The position numbers and the translations under genes were made by a program. Shown here piece by piece: positions 33,673-42,833 of a stretch of 64,000 nt of DNA (positions are counted from its first letter, which is position 1; each line of letters begins with the position of its first letter). The DNA comes from JACPUX01 sp964517465 (GTDB taxonomy: Bacteria > Pseudomonadota > Gammaproteobacteria > Burkholderiales > Casimicrobiaceae). Below the pieces are notes generated by a model, which saw nothing but the letters and a program-made list of their open reading frames with translations, had not been told where the DNA came from and did no database searches. The stretch spans positions 124,001 through 188,000 of the forward strand of contig CAZFEK010000001.1 of the NCBI GenBank assembly GCA_964517465.1. The letters are read 5' to 3'.

Positions 33673-34728
33673 TCAAGCTCCCGCGGATTCGTCTCGGCGG
33701 CGAAATTCGCTCGGCGCCAGTCCCGTCCAGCGCTTGAAGGCGCGACGAAAAGCGCGGTCTTCCGAATAGCCCAAGACATAAGCGAGCTCTTCGATGCTGG
33801 CGCGGCGGCCGCGCAAATGATGTGCAGCAAATTCGCAGCGCACTTCGTCCAGCACTTCGCCAAACTGCCGTCCTTCCTCGCCCAGCTTGCGCTGCAGTGT
33901 GCGCGGGCTCATGCCAAGAGCGCGGGCAATGCCGGCCATGTCTGGCTTGTTGCCGTCGAAAGACTTGAGCACCGCCGCGCGCACTTGGCGGGTCAATGCG
34001 CCGGTCGCGGCTAAACGCTGCAAAAGCGCCTGCGCTTCCCCTTCCATCCGGACGAAAAGTTCGCCGTTGGCCTGCAATAGCGGTCGCCGGCACTCCGCCT
34101 TGGGCAAGCTCAGGACATCGCGGTCTTGCGCAAAACGGACGGGGCAATCGAAAGCGGCAGCGTAACTCGCGGCGCTGTCCGGCGCCGGCCGGCGCAGACT
34201 GACACTGTGCGCACCCAGACCCGGACCCGCCAAGCTACGCACACATTGCAGCGCGGCCAAAAGCACCGAGTCGGCGAGGTCGTGATCCAGCGCGGCGCGC
34301 AAGCTCGGATGCAGCCAAAGGCTTAGCTCCAAGAGCTCGCCCTGTTCGGCCAGTTCCAAGCGGACTCCGTCGCCAAAGCTTCTTTGATAGCGCTGGTAGC
34401 TTTGCAGGCCTTCGAGCAGTGTCGGCGCGCAGATCAGCAGTTGCCCGACGATACCCAGCATGAAAGGCTGATAGACCCGCCCATGCTGCAGGCCGAAATC
34501 TTCGCCGGGCCACGCGTCTTTTGCTGCCCGGTAGATTTTCGCGGCGTATTGGCAGCTCAGGCGCAGCTCGCAATCGTCGAGGTCGACGCTTTCCAGCTCC
34601 GCCGCCCGGCGAATGCGCTCAAGGTCCAAGCCCATGCGCTGAGCCGCGTTGAGCAGGGCGCGAATTCCGGCGGCGGAAATGCTGGGGGTCGCCTCCTGAG
34701 GTTCCTGGGCGCGTTTCGAGGCCGGCAT
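33673..34728 (-). CDS. AraC-family transcriptional regulator (OruR-like)
   Basis: A 351-residue regulator. The N-terminal region (about 25-210) resembles the ligand-binding domain of the OruR/AraC-arabinose-binding-like group, with GIVGQLLICAPTLLEGLQSY. The C-terminal AraC-type double helix-turn-helix (about 255-345) includes DMAGIARALGMSPRTLQRKL and SIEELAYVLGYSEDRAFRRA. ATG 34728 is used; a TTG at 34737 is an alternative. It lies 107 bp downstream of the lipoprotein hydrolase start on the same strand (upstream in transcription), so the hydrolase gene is a plausible target. Confidence 0.88.
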   Translation of the reverse strand: MPASKRAQEPQEATPSISAAGIRALLNAAQRMGLDLERIRRAAELESVDLDDCELRLSCQYAAKIYRAAKDAWPGEDFGLQHGRVYQPFMLGIVGQLLICAPTLLEGLQSYQRYQRSFGDGVRLELAEQGELLELSLWLHPSLRAALDHDLADSVLLAALQCVRSLAGPGLGAHSVSLRRPAPDSAASYAAAFDCPVRFAQDRDVLSLPKAECRRPLLQANGELFVRMEGEAQALLQRLAATGALTRQVRAAVLKSFDGNKPDMAGIARALGMSPRTLQRKLGEEGRQFGEVLDEVRCEFAAHHLRGRRASIEELAYVLGYSEDRAFRRAFKRWTGLAPSEFRRRDESAGA

Positions 34729-34809
34729 GCTTAGCAATCAAGCATAAAAAATCAACTCCTGCAGCCGCCTCGCGAAGTCGCGCGGCACGATGTTCTCGCC
34801 GCAATGGGC

Positions 34810-35910
34810 TTAAGCGCAGCTCCCCGGGATCTGAGGTGTCGGGCAGATCACGTCGGCATTCTGCGCACGGTGGCGCAGGGCGTGGTCGATCAGCACCAGG
34901 GCCATCATCGCCTCGGCCACCGGCACGGCGCGTATGCCTACGCAGGGGTCGTGGCGGCCGTGGGTTTCGATGGTGGTGGCCAGGCCCTGCGCGTCGATGG
35001 TGCGCCGAGGCAAACGAATGCTGGAAGTGGGTTTTACGGCAAGACTGAGGGTGAGGTCTTGCCCTGTCGTAATGCCACCCAAGCTGCCGCCGGCGTTGTT
35101 GGACAAAAAGCCTTGCGGGGTCAACTCATCGCTGTGTTCGCTGCCCTTTTGGCAGACGCAAGCGAAACCGGCACCGATCTCGACCCCTTTCACCGCATTG
35201 ATGCCCATCATGGCGTAGGCAAGATCGGCATCGATGCGGTCGTAAACCGGCTCGCCCCAGCCCACGGGCACGCCGCGGGCCACCACGTTCACACGGGCAC
35301 CGACCGAATCGCCGGATTTTCTCAAGCCATCCATGTAGTCTTCGAGCTCGGCTACCCAACCGAGATTGGCGACGAAAAAGGGGTTCTGATAGACCACATC
35401 CCAGTTCTCGAAGGGCACGACGATCGGTCCCAATTGCGCCAACCAGCCGTGAATACTGATGCCGAAACGCTCTTTGAGCCACTTCCTGGCGATGGCGCCG
35501 GCCGCCACGCGCACCGCGGTTTCGCGCGCCGAGGCGCGGCCGCCGCCGCGAAAGTCGCGAAAGCCGTATTTCTGCGTATAGGTGTAGTCGGCATGCCCCG
35601 GGCGAAAACTCGCGGCGATGTTGCCGTAATCTTTGCTCCTTTGATCCTGGTTGCGGATCAAGAGACCGATCGAAGTGCCGGTAGTCTTGCCTTCGAACAC
35701 CCCGGAGAGGATTTCCACGGTGTCGGGCTCGCGCCGCTGGGTCACGTGGCGCGAAGTGCCCGGCTTGCGCCGATCGAGATCGACTTGGATGTCGGCTTCG
35801 GCGAGGGCCATACCCGGCGGACAGCCGTCGACCACGCAGCCTATGGCCGGGCCGTGCGACTCACCAAAGGACGTGACGCAGAAACTCTTGCCGAGGGTAT
35901 TGCCGGACAT
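34810..35910 (-). CDS. aroC: Chorismate synthase
   Basis: A 366-residue enzyme that forms chorismate from 5-enolpyruvylshikimate-3-phosphate with reduced FMN, the last common step of aromatic amino acid synthesis. The signatures GESHGPAIGCVVDGCPPG, GGGRASARET and the later GRHDPCVGIRAVPVAEAM are all present. The start is ATG 35910 (MSGNTLGKSF), matching the family; a TTG two codons upstream is unlikely. It is 37 bp after the DUF3999 stop and may be co-transcribed with that group. Confidence 0.96.
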   Translation of the reverse strand: MSGNTLGKSFCVTSFGESHGPAIGCVVDGCPPGMALAEADIQVDLDRRKPGTSRHVTQRREPDTVEILSGVFEGKTTGTSIGLLIRNQDQRSKDYGNIAASFRPGHADYTYTQKYGFRDFRGGGRASARETAVRVAAGAIARKWLKERFGISIHGWLAQLGPIVVPFENWDVVYQNPFFVANLGWVAELEDYMDGLRKSGDSVGARVNVVARGVPVGWGEPVYDRIDADLAYAMMGINAVKGVEIGAGFACVCQKGSEHSDELTPQGFLSNNAGGSLGGITTGQDLTLSLAVKPTSSIRLPRRTIDAQGLATTIETHGRHDPCVGIRAVPVAEAMMALVLIDHALRHRAQNADVICPTPQIPGSCA

Positions 35911-35946
35911 GGTCAAACATCATGAAGAACTGCGGCTCTCAGTGTA

Positions 35947-37299
35947 TCACTGCTGGGCGCCGCCGTCTTTGCCGCCGCGCGTGTCGCGCACCAAACCCCA
36001 GGCTATCCAGGCCAGCAGGGCCGCTCCGGCGGCGAGCACGGCCCACAGCGCCCATCGTTTCCAATCGATGGCCTCGGCCCGCCTTGCGTCGCCGCCCGCC
36101 AATTTGGCCTCACCTGGCGTTGCGGCGGCGAACACTTGTTCGCGCTTTTTCTCCCAATCCGGCACCAGAGTGGCGATGGGCAAAGCGGCGCCTTCGACCT
36201 TGCGCGCGCCATAAGCCAAGCGATAAGGCGCTTCGCCTTGGGCCAGGAAAACCAGGCGCGGCGGCAGCCAGCCCAGCTCCAGCACCGGCGCTTCGTTTAC
36301 GCTGACGCGCGGATCGATGCGCAGGAGCCATTGCCTATGCTGGCTGCGCGATAGGGCCAACTCCGGCGATTGCAGCGTCAGACCGCCTTGCTCGACGCGG
36401 TAGAACACGCTGCGGGCCAGACTTTGCCAAGGCTGATCTTCTTTGTCGCGCACCAGGACTTCGCCCGGCAGCATGACCGTGCCGCCGGCAGTACCAAGCC
36501 GCACGCGATCCACCGGCAGCGCTTCGGGCGCTTGGAAAACAAATTCCCCCGGGGTTTCGCCCTTTCTCAAATAATTCGCGGCTTGCCAATGACGCGGGTG
36601 CTCGGCACGGGTGCTGGCCGCTTCCACCGTCACCTTGCTCGGCACGAAATGTGGCTCTCCGGCAGACCAGGTGAGGCGCAGGTATTTCGCACTGCGCGCC
36701 GGCCACTCCAAACGCTGGCGGGAAAGTGCTTGCCCTTGCCAGGTGCTGCGCAAGATCGGCGCCGCTTGCGCCAGCGGCGACCACAGGGCCAAGTCGTCGC
36801 TGGCCTCGACATTCACCCGGCCTTGGTAGATCAAAGGTTCGGCCCAGTCGATTTCGATTGCGGCGATGGCTTCGGCAAAAGCACGCGCGTCGAAGAGATA
36901 ACCTTGCGCTTCGCCTTGCGCCGCTGCGCGCGCCGCGCCATCGATACGGATACGCGCTTGGCCCTGGCTCACCTCGATGGACAAACTGCTTTGCGGCGCC
37001 AAGGCCTGGGCCGGCAGCGGAAAAATGGGCAGCGTGGCGCGCTTGGGGAGTACCCGCTCCTGCTCGCCTTCCGGACGCCAAGCATGCGGCTGCGTCGCGC
37101 CTTTGGCATCGAAAACGCGCAAGTCGCCAAAGTCGCGCCGCGTGAATTGGCTCACTACCGCAGGCGGAAGCGTCAGCTCGAAGTATGAGCCCGGCGCGGC
37201 GGTACGCAGCGGCAGCTCATAGGCAAAATCTTCCGGCGCCAGATTGGCCGCCGCCGCACACGCCGGCAGCATGGCCAGGAGTACCCGCATTCGCTTCAT
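35947..37299 (-). CDS. DUF3999 family protein
   Basis: A 450-residue envelope protein. It has a signal peptide (1-18, AAAA cleavage region), a long periplasmic beta-rich part, and a single C-terminal membrane helix near 415-440 (WALWAVLAAGAALLAWIAW) with a short basic and glycine-rich tail. The family is DUF3999, of unknown function. ATG 37299 overlaps the stop of the DUF2339 gene as ATGA, so the two are translated together. This pair is seen in other Proteobacteria and probably forms one envelope complex. Confidence 0.88.
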   Translation of the reverse strand: MKRMRVLLAMLPACAAAANLAPEDFAYELPLRTAAPGSYFELTLPPAVVSQFTRRDFGDLRVFDAKGATQPHAWRPEGEQERVLPKRATLPIFPLPAQALAPQSSLSIEVSQGQARIRIDGAARAAAQGEAQGYLFDARAFAEAIAAIEIDWAEPLIYQGRVNVEASDDLALWSPLAQAAPILRSTWQGQALSRQRLEWPARSAKYLRLTWSAGEPHFVPSKVTVEAASTRAEHPRHWQAANYLRKGETPGEFVFQAPEALPVDRVRLGTAGGTVMLPGEVLVRDKEDQPWQSLARSVFYRVEQGGLTLQSPELALSRSQHRQWLLRIDPRVSVNEAPVLELGWLPPRLVFLAQGEAPYRLAYGARKVEGAALPIATLVPDWEKKREQVFAAATPGEAKLAGGDARRAEAIDWKRWALWAVLAAGAALLAWIAWGLVRDTRGGKDGGAQQ

Positions 37300-40040
37300 G
37301 ATTGCACTCCCACGGCCTCGGCTCGTTTGGGCGGCAGCGGGGAGAAATAACCCACCGCGAGCAGCAGCAAGCCCACGCCGATGAAAGACACGATACGCTC
37401 CACCCCGCCGCGATTGGTGAGGTCGACGAGGAAAAGTTTGGCTACCACCACCGCCATCAAAGCCGCGCCGACGAACCACAAGGGACGCAAGCCGCGTCGT
37501 GAGGCGAAGACCATCGCGGCCAGCGCCAGGGTGGTCCAGAACAAGGACAGCGCCGTTTGCACTTTCATCGAAGCCAACATGGCATCGAGGTCGTAAGGCA
37601 CACCGCCCCAGAAGTGCATGGCGCGTAAGAGCACCGCATTGGCCCAAATGAAAGCGCCCAAGGACAACATTTTGCTGCTCACCTCCTTCAGGCGGCTCGC
37701 GTCGAGGCGGCGCAGCCAAACGATCATGGCGGTGAGTGCCAAGGCTTGCGCCAGATCGAGCGGGTTCACCAAAGGCACATAAGGCAGGGGCCAAGGGTCG
37801 CCATCGTGCGCGGCATTGCCGAAAATCATCCAGCACCAAAGCGCCAAGGCCACGCCGCCGGCAGCCACTTGACCATAAGCGACCGGGTGATCGGCATAAG
37901 GCCAGCGCAAGGAAAAACTGCGCCGCGTCAGCACAAAGAGCAGGCCGGCCGGAACCAGCACTTGCGCCACCAGAGGCCAGGACGCTCGGCCCTCGACCCA
38001 ATGGTCTATCCACCATGCGACTTCGGCGCTCGCCACTGCCGCCAGCACCCAAACCGCGAGCACATGTAAAGCACCCATGAGACGGGGCCAGTTGGCCGAT
38101 TCAGAAATGCGCTGACACCAGAACCACGCCACGCTGATGACCATCCACGCCACCGCGCCCCAGCGCGCGAAGGGGTGAGCCAGTTCGACGGCATCGATCA
38201 AAGCGCCCAAGAGCATGACCAAAGGCAAGGTCAGAGCCGGCACTCGTGCTTCGCTCCAAGACAAGCGCCGACTGGCCCAAGCGAACCCCCAGGCGCTGAG
38301 CGCGGCAAATACCAGGAGGGCGTGGCTCAGATCGCGGTGGAACAAGTGCCTATCCATTTCATAGAGCCCCGTTCCCGCCCACCAGAAGGCGCCCCAAGCG
38401 AGCGCCACATAGTTGACGACCCTGGACGGCGCGCCGGAATTTCGGGTCTCCCGCGCCATGGCCCAAGCGGTAAAGAGCCCGGCCAAGGCGATCATGGCCC
38501 CGCCCAGGAACTGCGGATTCGCCAGCGGCAGACCCTTGGGATCCCCGATATGGAGCGTGTCGAGATGAAACACCGCGGCCGCCACTTGCAGCAGTACGCC
38601 GAAAGCGAAGGCCAAACGCCTTTGCTGCCGCAGACCCATCCAAGCGACTGCTGCGCCTTCGAGTGCCCAGGCGGCGGATGTCCAGCGCCCATCGAGAGCC
38701 AAGGGCAAGGTCAGGGTGAGGAAAACGACGCCCAGCGCGATGAAAGACTCGACCAGAAGACGCAGGCTCTCGCCGCGTTTGGCCCAGAGCCAGCGTGCCA
38801 GCGAGAGATAAAGCGCGCCCAGCGCCAGCGCGCTGAGCGCCAGCGCAAATTCATAGGGCCGAACCAATTGGCTTTGCAGACCGAAACCGACGATGGGCGT
38901 GCCGAAAACCAAAGTGCCATCGACGTAATGCTTCAGCTGCGGCGCTTCGCGCAAGGCGTAGCGCAAAGCGATGACCAGATAAAAAGCGTAGAAGAGGATC
39001 AGGAAGGGTTCGGTAGTGGCGAAATACTCCGGCCGATAATTCGTCACTCCCCAAAGCGTGGCAATCACGAAGGTAAAGACGAAACCCACCAGATTCAGCC
39101 CGCGCCAGCTCTGGCTCCAAGCCACGGCAAAGATGCCGGCATTGAGCAAGGCGTAATAGGAGAAAAGCGCCACATGGCTGCCCTCGCCAGTGGAGGCGAG
39201 TACGGGAGCGAGAAAGCCGCCGGCCGCCCCCAGCACCGCCAGCGCTTGGGCGCGCTGTTTCACCGCCAGCACCGCCGAAGCCGCGGCGATCACCGCCAGC
39301 AGCGCGAACGCCGCCATCGCCGGCAAAAGCTGATAGAGGCGAAAAGCGCCAAAAGCAGTGAGATAAAGCAGGCCTATGCCGCCGCCTTGCAAGGACAGGC
39401 CGTAGCCCGGTCGCCGGTCTTTCAATCTCCAGCCCAGGACCAAAAGCACCAAAGCGCCCAGGCCCGCCCCGGCCAGCCGCAATTCCACCGGAAGGAGGCT
39501 GTGTTCAGCGGCGAATTTCACCAGAAAACCCACACCGAAAAACAAAATCACCAGGCCGATGCGCACTACCGTGTTGCCGCCGCTGAACCAAGCGAGCAGG
39601 GGGTTGCCTGCGGGCGGCGTCGGTTGACTTGGTGTCGCGGCTTCGAAAACTGCTGCCGGCGGCAGGGCGGCGATCGCCGGCGCTTCGGTTTGCACCGGCT
39701 CGGGAGTCGCCGGGGCGATGACCACTTGAGCGACGGGCGGAGTCGTCTCTGCCCGCGCGGTTTCGGGCTCGGGCCGGGAGGGGTGTTCCACTTTTGTAGG
39801 CAAGCCTTGCGCCGCTTCCAGCGCGGCGAGGCGGCGATGAATGTCACCCAAGGCGTGGTAGATGTGGGCGACTTGCTGCTCGGTGTCGCTGTGGGGAGCG
39901 ATCGAAGGCGGCCGAGTGCGCGCCTGGCGCACGAAGAAACCGAGAGCGCCACCGACGATAGCGCCCATGACGAGGCCGTCAAAGCCGCTGCCTAGCCCCC
40001 CCAGAATGGCTCCCAAAACGAGACCGATGATGATCCACAT
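37296..40040 (-). CDS. DUF2339 multi-spanning membrane protein
   Basis: A 914-residue inner-membrane protein. The N-terminal glycine-rich helix (MWIIIGLVLGAILGGLGSGF) is followed by a soluble proline/alanine-rich segment to about 145, then by more than twenty hydrophobic segments to the end. Length and layout match DUF2339. The ATG at 40040 has AAGGAG nine bases upstream. The function is unknown; the family has been discussed as envelope-related. It is coupled to DUF3999 by ATGA overlap and follows the glycosyltransferase gene by 16 bp, so it sits in a larger envelope-related series (MFS-PlsC, GT41-GT2, DUF2339, DUF3999). Confidence 0.9.
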   Translation of the reverse strand: MWIIIGLVLGAILGGLGSGFDGLVMGAIVGGALGFFVRQARTRPPSIAPHSDTEQQVAHIYHALGDIHRRLAALEAAQGLPTKVEHPSRPEPETARAETTPPVAQVVIAPATPEPVQTEAPAIAALPPAAVFEAATPSQPTPPAGNPLLAWFSGGNTVVRIGLVILFFGVGFLVKFAAEHSLLPVELRLAGAGLGALVLLVLGWRLKDRRPGYGLSLQGGGIGLLYLTAFGAFRLYQLLPAMAAFALLAVIAAASAVLAVKQRAQALAVLGAAGGFLAPVLASTGEGSHVALFSYYALLNAGIFAVAWSQSWRGLNLVGFVFTFVIATLWGVTNYRPEYFATTEPFLILFYAFYLVIALRYALREAPQLKHYVDGTLVFGTPIVGFGLQSQLVRPYEFALALSALALGALYLSLARWLWAKRGESLRLLVESFIALGVVFLTLTLPLALDGRWTSAAWALEGAAVAWMGLRQQRRLAFAFGVLLQVAAAVFHLDTLHIGDPKGLPLANPQFLGGAMIALAGLFTAWAMARETRNSGAPSRVVNYVALAWGAFWWAGTGLYEMDRHLFHRDLSHALLVFAALSAWGFAWASRRLSWSEARVPALTLPLVMLLGALIDAVELAHPFARWGAVAWMVISVAWFWCQRISESANWPRLMGALHVLAVWVLAAVASAEVAWWIDHWVEGRASWPLVAQVLVPAGLLFVLTRRSFSLRWPYADHPVAYGQVAAGGVALALWCWMIFGNAAHDGDPWPLPYVPLVNPLDLAQALALTAMIVWLRRLDASRLKEVSSKMLSLGAFIWANAVLLRAMHFWGGVPYDLDAMLASMKVQTALSLFWTTLALAAMVFASRRGLRPLWFVGAALMAVVVAKLFLVDLTNRGGVERIVSFIGVGLLLLAVGYFSPLPPKRAEAVGVQS

Positions 40041-40056
40041 CGCTTGTTCTCCTTGT

Positions 40057-42831
40057 TTATGCTTGCCCAAACGAATAGTGCCGCAATCCTGCGAGCAGCA
40101 GACGCGCCTCTTCGATATCCTTTAATCCGGCTTGCAAATAGCCCGAGCAGATTTTCGGCGGTGGCGCGAAGCTCGCCGCATATTTGGCTTCGAAGCGCTG
40201 TGCATAGCGCCACCAAGCCTGGCCATAGTTGCTCTTGGATTGGTGAAGCAGTTCGAGATCGAGCGGCACCGCAAGCCGGAAGCCCGATTCGAAGGCACGC
40301 CAACTGAAATCAAGATCGTAGAGATGAAAACCGTCGAAAACGTCTTCGTCATAACGCAGCGCTTCCCAGACGTGCCTATGCACCGCAACGAAAACCCCGT
40401 CGAGTCCCTGCGCGTTTTCCATCACCGCCTGCGCGCAGCCGGCGACGAAAAGCAGCAGGCCGCTTTCGCCTGGACGGGCTTGGACAAATTGGCCTTGCAG
40501 ATGCGGCCAACCGGCGGCATCCCAACGGGCGCTGACCAGTCTATCGGTGCCGCAAACCCCCACGCCGTCGTAATGCTCCAGGTGGTGCGCCAAGCGCGCA
40601 GCAAAGTCGGGGGAGATCAGGCGAATGTCGTCATGCGCAAAGATCAGCACTTCGCCCGTCGCTTGGCCGGCGCCTCGGTTGAAACCTTCGGCCAAAGATT
40701 GGGCATCGCGTATGGCGATGAACTCGTGCGGCCAGCCGGCAAAACGTTCGGCAAAACTCGCACTGACCTGAGCGAGTTTTCCTTCGTCGATGCTGCACAC
40801 CACGATGGACAATTTGTGTTTCGGGATCGGCTCGGGCACAGCCGGTCGCAATGGGGCCAAACACTCCGGGTGCTCCTTGGCCCAAGCCAAAACAGCGCTG
40901 GCATAATATTGCTGGCCCAGCCTCCAATTGGGCTGCGCTTTGAGCACGGCGGCCAGCTCGGGTATGCCTTGTTCCCAGCGGCGAGCAGCCAAATGTGCAA
41001 GGGCTTCCGAAAAGCGTCTGTCGGTTTCGCGCCAGCGCGAAACCGGCCAAACTCTCGCGCTTGAGTGTTCGGCGGTGCCGCACCACGCCCCCCAAACCCC
41101 GCGATACAGGTTTTCCAAATCGCGGGTGAACGCCGCCGCATCCATCAACGACGACGCTGCAAGGCGAGGACGCAGAGCCAGGCGAAGTTCGGCGAGTTGA
41201 TTCGGAGACTCGGCGTGGCGCTTGGCGATCGCAAGGTAGTTGGTCTCGTCCGAGGCGATGAACTGGACAAGCTTCAGCGCGCTCAGAATGCTGGCGCTGG
41301 AGCGCGATGCGGAAGTTTCTCCCGGCCAAGTGAGCACCGGCACCCCCTGCCAAAGCGCATCGAGAGTGGTGGTGGCGCCGCTGAAAGGCCAAGGGTCGAG
41401 GGCGAGGTCGACTTCGGCAAAAAGCTGCCGATACCGCACCGCATCGACGCGCGGCGCGAATCCCAAACGCTCAGGCGCAACATTCAAGGCCCGGCGCACC
41501 CGCGCTTGGGCTGCGCCGGCAGCGGCGCCCACGACCAAGAGGCGCGAGTTCGGGCAGGTGGCAAGGAGTTTGCTCCAAAGCGCCAGCGTGGCATCGGTGA
41601 GTTTGGGATAGTTGTTGAAAGAGCCAAAAGTGAACGGTTTGCCCTGCGCCGCGGGCAAGGCGGCAACCGGCGGGGCGTCGGCCGGCGCCTCCCAGCACCA
41701 CTGGGCGTGCGGCAGGCGCAGAAGCGCTTCACGGTGCGAGGCCGCTTCCGTGCCCGGCGGATCGGCCACGGTGTCGCTGATGCGGTAATCCATGCTGGCG
41801 AGGCCCGTGGTGCCGAGGTAATCCAGCCAAGTGATCTGTATGGGTGCCGGACGCTCCATGAACACACCGAGGCGATTCTTGCCGGTGTGCCCGGCGATGT
41901 CGATCAAGATATCGATTTCATCGGCACGCACCTGCGCGGCCACCGCCTCGTCGCTATGGCCGCTCATGATGCGTGCCTGCACTCGCGCGGCGATGTTGGG
42001 ATCGGGCTCCGGTTTTTGCGGATTGTTGAAGTAACAAAACACTTCGAATTGTTCGGGATCGTGCTGTCGCAGAACGGGCCGAATAAAGGCCGGCACCGCG
42101 GTGTGACAGTCGGGCGAGACATAGCCGATGCGCAGCCTGCGCGCCGGGTTTGAGTCTCGCGCCGGCGGCCGGTAATTCGCCAGCGCGGGACATTCGTAAC
42201 GGCGCGCATAGGCAAGGTGCGCTTGGAGCAAGGCCTCGGGCGAAGTTTCCGGCACGAGCTTCAAAGCTGCGAGCTGGTTCGAAAATGCCTCCCGCAAATT
42301 GGGCTCCAAGGCCAGTGCGGTCTCATAAGCGGCGATTGCCTTAACTAACTCACCCTGTTCTTTGTACAGATTGCCCATGTTATTCCAGGCCTCGGGTCGC
42401 TCGCGATCCAGGCCTAGCGCTTGCTCGACCGCCCTGACCGCATCGTCGAGACGACCCAGCGCCTGGCATGCAGTGCCCAGATTCAAAAGCGGGCCGGCCC
42501 GTTCCGGAATGAGTTGATGCGCGCGTCGCGCCGCACTTTCGGCTTCGGCAAAGCGCCCGGAACGCAGCCAAGCGGCAGCAAGATTGGCAAAGACGTCGCC
42601 CTCGTCCGGCGAGAGTTTTGCCGCTCGCTGTAGGGCTTCCAGCGCAAGGCGCAGGTCGCCGGTGTGCAAGGCCGCTATGCCTGTCACCTGCCAGGCAGGC
42701 GCAAACCCGGGAAAGCGCTGCGTCACCACCAGCGCGTGGCTCAGGGCGGTGCGAGCGTCACCTTGGGCAAGACGGCCGCGGGCAGCATCGAAACTGCGCT
42801 GGGCGTCCGGCGGCAGGGCATCAGTCGCCAC
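40057..42831 (-). CDS. Fusion glycosyltransferase: TPR repeats, SPINDLY/OGT-like GT41, and GT2 domain
   Basis: A 924-residue protein. Residues about 10-190 are tetratricopeptide repeats (for example AWNNMGNLYKEQGELVKAIA). Residues about 235-600 are a GT41 O-GlcNAc-transferase-like domain with RRLRIGYVSPDCHTAVPAF, ITWLDYLGTTGLASMDYRIS, FGSFNNYPKLTD and LDPWPFSGATTTLDALWQGV. The C-terminal part (about 690-900) is a second glycosyltransferase-like domain with KLSIVVCSIDEGK, FAHDDI and YDLDFSWRAFESGFRL, close to the StrF-type GT2 fold. The start is GTG 42831, two bases after the upstream stop; no ATG fits. It may O-glycosylate proteins and extend the sugar, or act in glycan assembly. Which target is used is unknown. 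Confidence 0.85.
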   Translation of the reverse strand: MATDALPPDAQRSFDAARGRLAQGDARTALSHALVVTQRFPGFAPAWQVTGIAALHTGDLRLALEALQRAAKLSPDEGDVFANLAAAWLRSGRFAEAESAARRAHQLIPERAGPLLNLGTACQALGRLDDAVRAVEQALGLDRERPEAWNNMGNLYKEQGELVKAIAAYETALALEPNLREAFSNQLAALKLVPETSPEALLQAHLAYARRYECPALANYRPPARDSNPARRLRIGYVSPDCHTAVPAFIRPVLRQHDPEQFEVFCYFNNPQKPEPDPNIAARVQARIMSGHSDEAVAAQVRADEIDILIDIAGHTGKNRLGVFMERPAPIQITWLDYLGTTGLASMDYRISDTVADPPGTEAASHREALLRLPHAQWCWEAPADAPPVAALPAAQGKPFTFGSFNNYPKLTDATLALWSKLLATCPNSRLLVVGAAAGAAQARVRRALNVAPERLGFAPRVDAVRYRQLFAEVDLALDPWPFSGATTTLDALWQGVPVLTWPGETSASRSSASILSALKLVQFIASDETNYLAIAKRHAESPNQLAELRLALRPRLAASSLMDAAAFTRDLENLYRGVWGAWCGTAEHSSARVWPVSRWRETDRRFSEALAHLAARRWEQGIPELAAVLKAQPNWRLGQQYYASAVLAWAKEHPECLAPLRPAVPEPIPKHKLSIVVCSIDEGKLAQVSASFAERFAGWPHEFIAIRDAQSLAEGFNRGAGQATGEVLIFAHDDIRLISPDFAARLAHHLEHYDGVGVCGTDRLVSARWDAAGWPHLQGQFVQARPGESGLLLFVAGCAQAVMENAQGLDGVFVAVHRHVWEALRYDEDVFDGFHLYDLDFSWRAFESGFRLAVPLDLELLHQSKSNYGQAWWRYAQRFEAKYAASFAPPPKICSGYLQAGLKDIEEARLLLAGLRHYSFGQA

Positions 42832-42833
42832 GA

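Noticed and set aside
34731..34745. Four-codon leader frame before the AraC regulator
   Set aside because: It has an AGGAG site upstream, but a frame this short is likely chance and no attenuator structure is visible.
38175..39995. 606-residue open frame on the plus strand
   Set aside because: Antisense to the DUF2339 membrane protein; rich in Gln, Arg and His with no recognisable domain.
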